Shown one piece after another: positions 6,056-6,557 of a stretch of 6,557 nt of DNA. Numbering within the stretch: the first letter of the stretch is position 1; the number at the start of each line of letters is the position of its first letter. The notes beneath the pieces were generated by a model that did no database searches, had not been told where the DNA came from, and saw only the letters and a program-made list of their open reading frames with translations. Location: NCBI GenBank assembly GCA_031272005.1, contig JAISUQ010000183.1, forward strand, positions 1-6,557. The letters are read 5' to 3'. Source of the DNA: Coriobacteriales bacterium. Its GTDB lineage: Bacteria; Actinomycetota; Coriobacteriia; Coriobacteriales; UBA8131. A program made the translations under genes and the position numbers.

Positions 6056-6557
6056 ATGAAGCGAACACAGAAGCTGTCTGCGTACCGTCCGGTTGTGGCC
6101 ATTTTGTTGGCCTTGAATCTGGCTTTGTTGCTGTTACTGCCCGCTGCTCTCTGGGCAGATGAAGGCGCAACGCCTGGTGTCGTCATCTCGCCCGATGAGT
6201 CCGTTGTCGTCAACCAGCCCGCCGACGAAGCCGCTCCACTGGTGGAAGATGCCGCCCCGCCAGCAGCAGACGAGACTCAGCCTGTGGAGGATATCGAGGC
6301 TGACGACTCTGCAAGCCCCACAGAACCTGGTGAAGTCGCCAACCTGGAAAACGTCGCCGATGTGCAGTCCCAGACCATCGAGGACAACGCCATTGAGGCG
6401 ACAGATGCCCCCACCTTTACCCTGACCGGCCCGGAGACCATCACCGTCGGCCAGCCCATGGAGTTGACCCTGACCATCAGCAATCCACCAGAGGGCACAT
6501 GGTCGCAGGTCAACGGCTTGATTCTGGGTGTCGATTTCATTTTCAGGTCCGGGTTCT
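6056..6557 (+). CDS. Secreted acidic protein with start of a beta-sandwich (Ig/CARDB-like) domain, 3'-truncated
   Basis: The frame is open from ATG 6056 to the right edge, giving 167 complete codons with no stop, so the C-terminal part is missing. Residues 1-34 are a classical Sec signal peptide: basic MKRTQKLSAYR, a long Leu/Ala-rich core, and a probable signal peptidase I site after ALWA (34). Residues 35 to about 118 form an acidic Pro/Ala/Glu/Asp-rich linker of low complexity. From about residue 120 the sequence FTLTGPETITVGQPMELTLT reads like the first strands of an immunoglobulin-like or CARDB/DUF11-type domain. That domain call rests on strand pattern and the phrase TVGQPMELTLTISN, and is tentative. 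The AT-rich upstream region and strong ribosome binding site suggest its own transcription unit. The product should be exported and may be a cell-surface or adhesin-type protein; anchoring signals, if any, would lie beyond the edge. Confidence 0.82.
   Translation, partial: MKRTQKLSAYRPVVAILLALNLALLLLLPAALWADEGATPGVVISPDESVVVNQPADEAAPLVEDAAPPAADETQPVEDIEADDSASPTEPGEVANLENVADVQSQTIEDNAIEATDAPTFTLTGPETITVGQPMELTLTISNPPEGTWSQVNGLILGVDFIFRSGF

Overview
This is a GC-rich bacterial chromosomal segment (about 60% G+C by eye) with four genes packed on the plus strand, then an AT-rich gap and the start of a fifth plus-strand gene. No gene is supported on the minus strand. The metG/tatD family types, the acidic and alanine-rich protein style, and the long N-terminal extension of the TatD-type protein suggest an actinobacterium, possibly the class Coriobacteriia. 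That placement rests on remembered family resemblance and is only moderately secure.

Layout. Positions 1-1743 hold the 3' part of a large gene for an acidic, Pro/Thr/Val/Ala-rich repeat protein. It is open from the first base, so its true start lies outside the window. Its visible N-terminal part is a 7-residue (21-bp) tandem array. Its stop overlaps the start of an AI-2E/PerM-family membrane protein (1730-2998), whose stop in turn overlaps the start of methionyl-tRNA synthetase, metG (2985-4814). Both overlaps are 14 nt, so these three genes are almost certainly one transcript with coupled translation. A 132-bp gap with several possible RNA hairpins, two of them mutually exclusive, separates metG from a TatD-family metal-dependent hydrolase (4947-5879). 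After a 176-bp gap with an AT-rich, promoter-like stretch, a secreted protein begins at 6056. It has a clear signal peptide, an acidic linker and the start of a beta-sandwich-like domain, and it runs off the right edge.

How the genes relate. metG and tatD are housekeeping-type genes (tRNA charging; 3'-5' exonuclease/deoxyribonuclease-type hydrolase). The AI-2E-family protein is a multi-pass membrane protein of uncertain substrate. The repeat protein is unrecognised, and its only functional clue is translational coupling to that membrane protein.

Points of most interest are the 21-bp repeat array with 42-bp higher-order order, the unusual MetRS (two low-complexity inserts, one containing a near-perfect 36-bp duplication; a half-missing zinc knuckle; HLGT in place of HIGH), and the possible RNA switch between metG and tatD. 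I see no CRISPR array, insertion sequence, rRNA or tRNA gene. Most of the window is ordinary core-genome sequence, and I do not claim a new defence or mobile system here.
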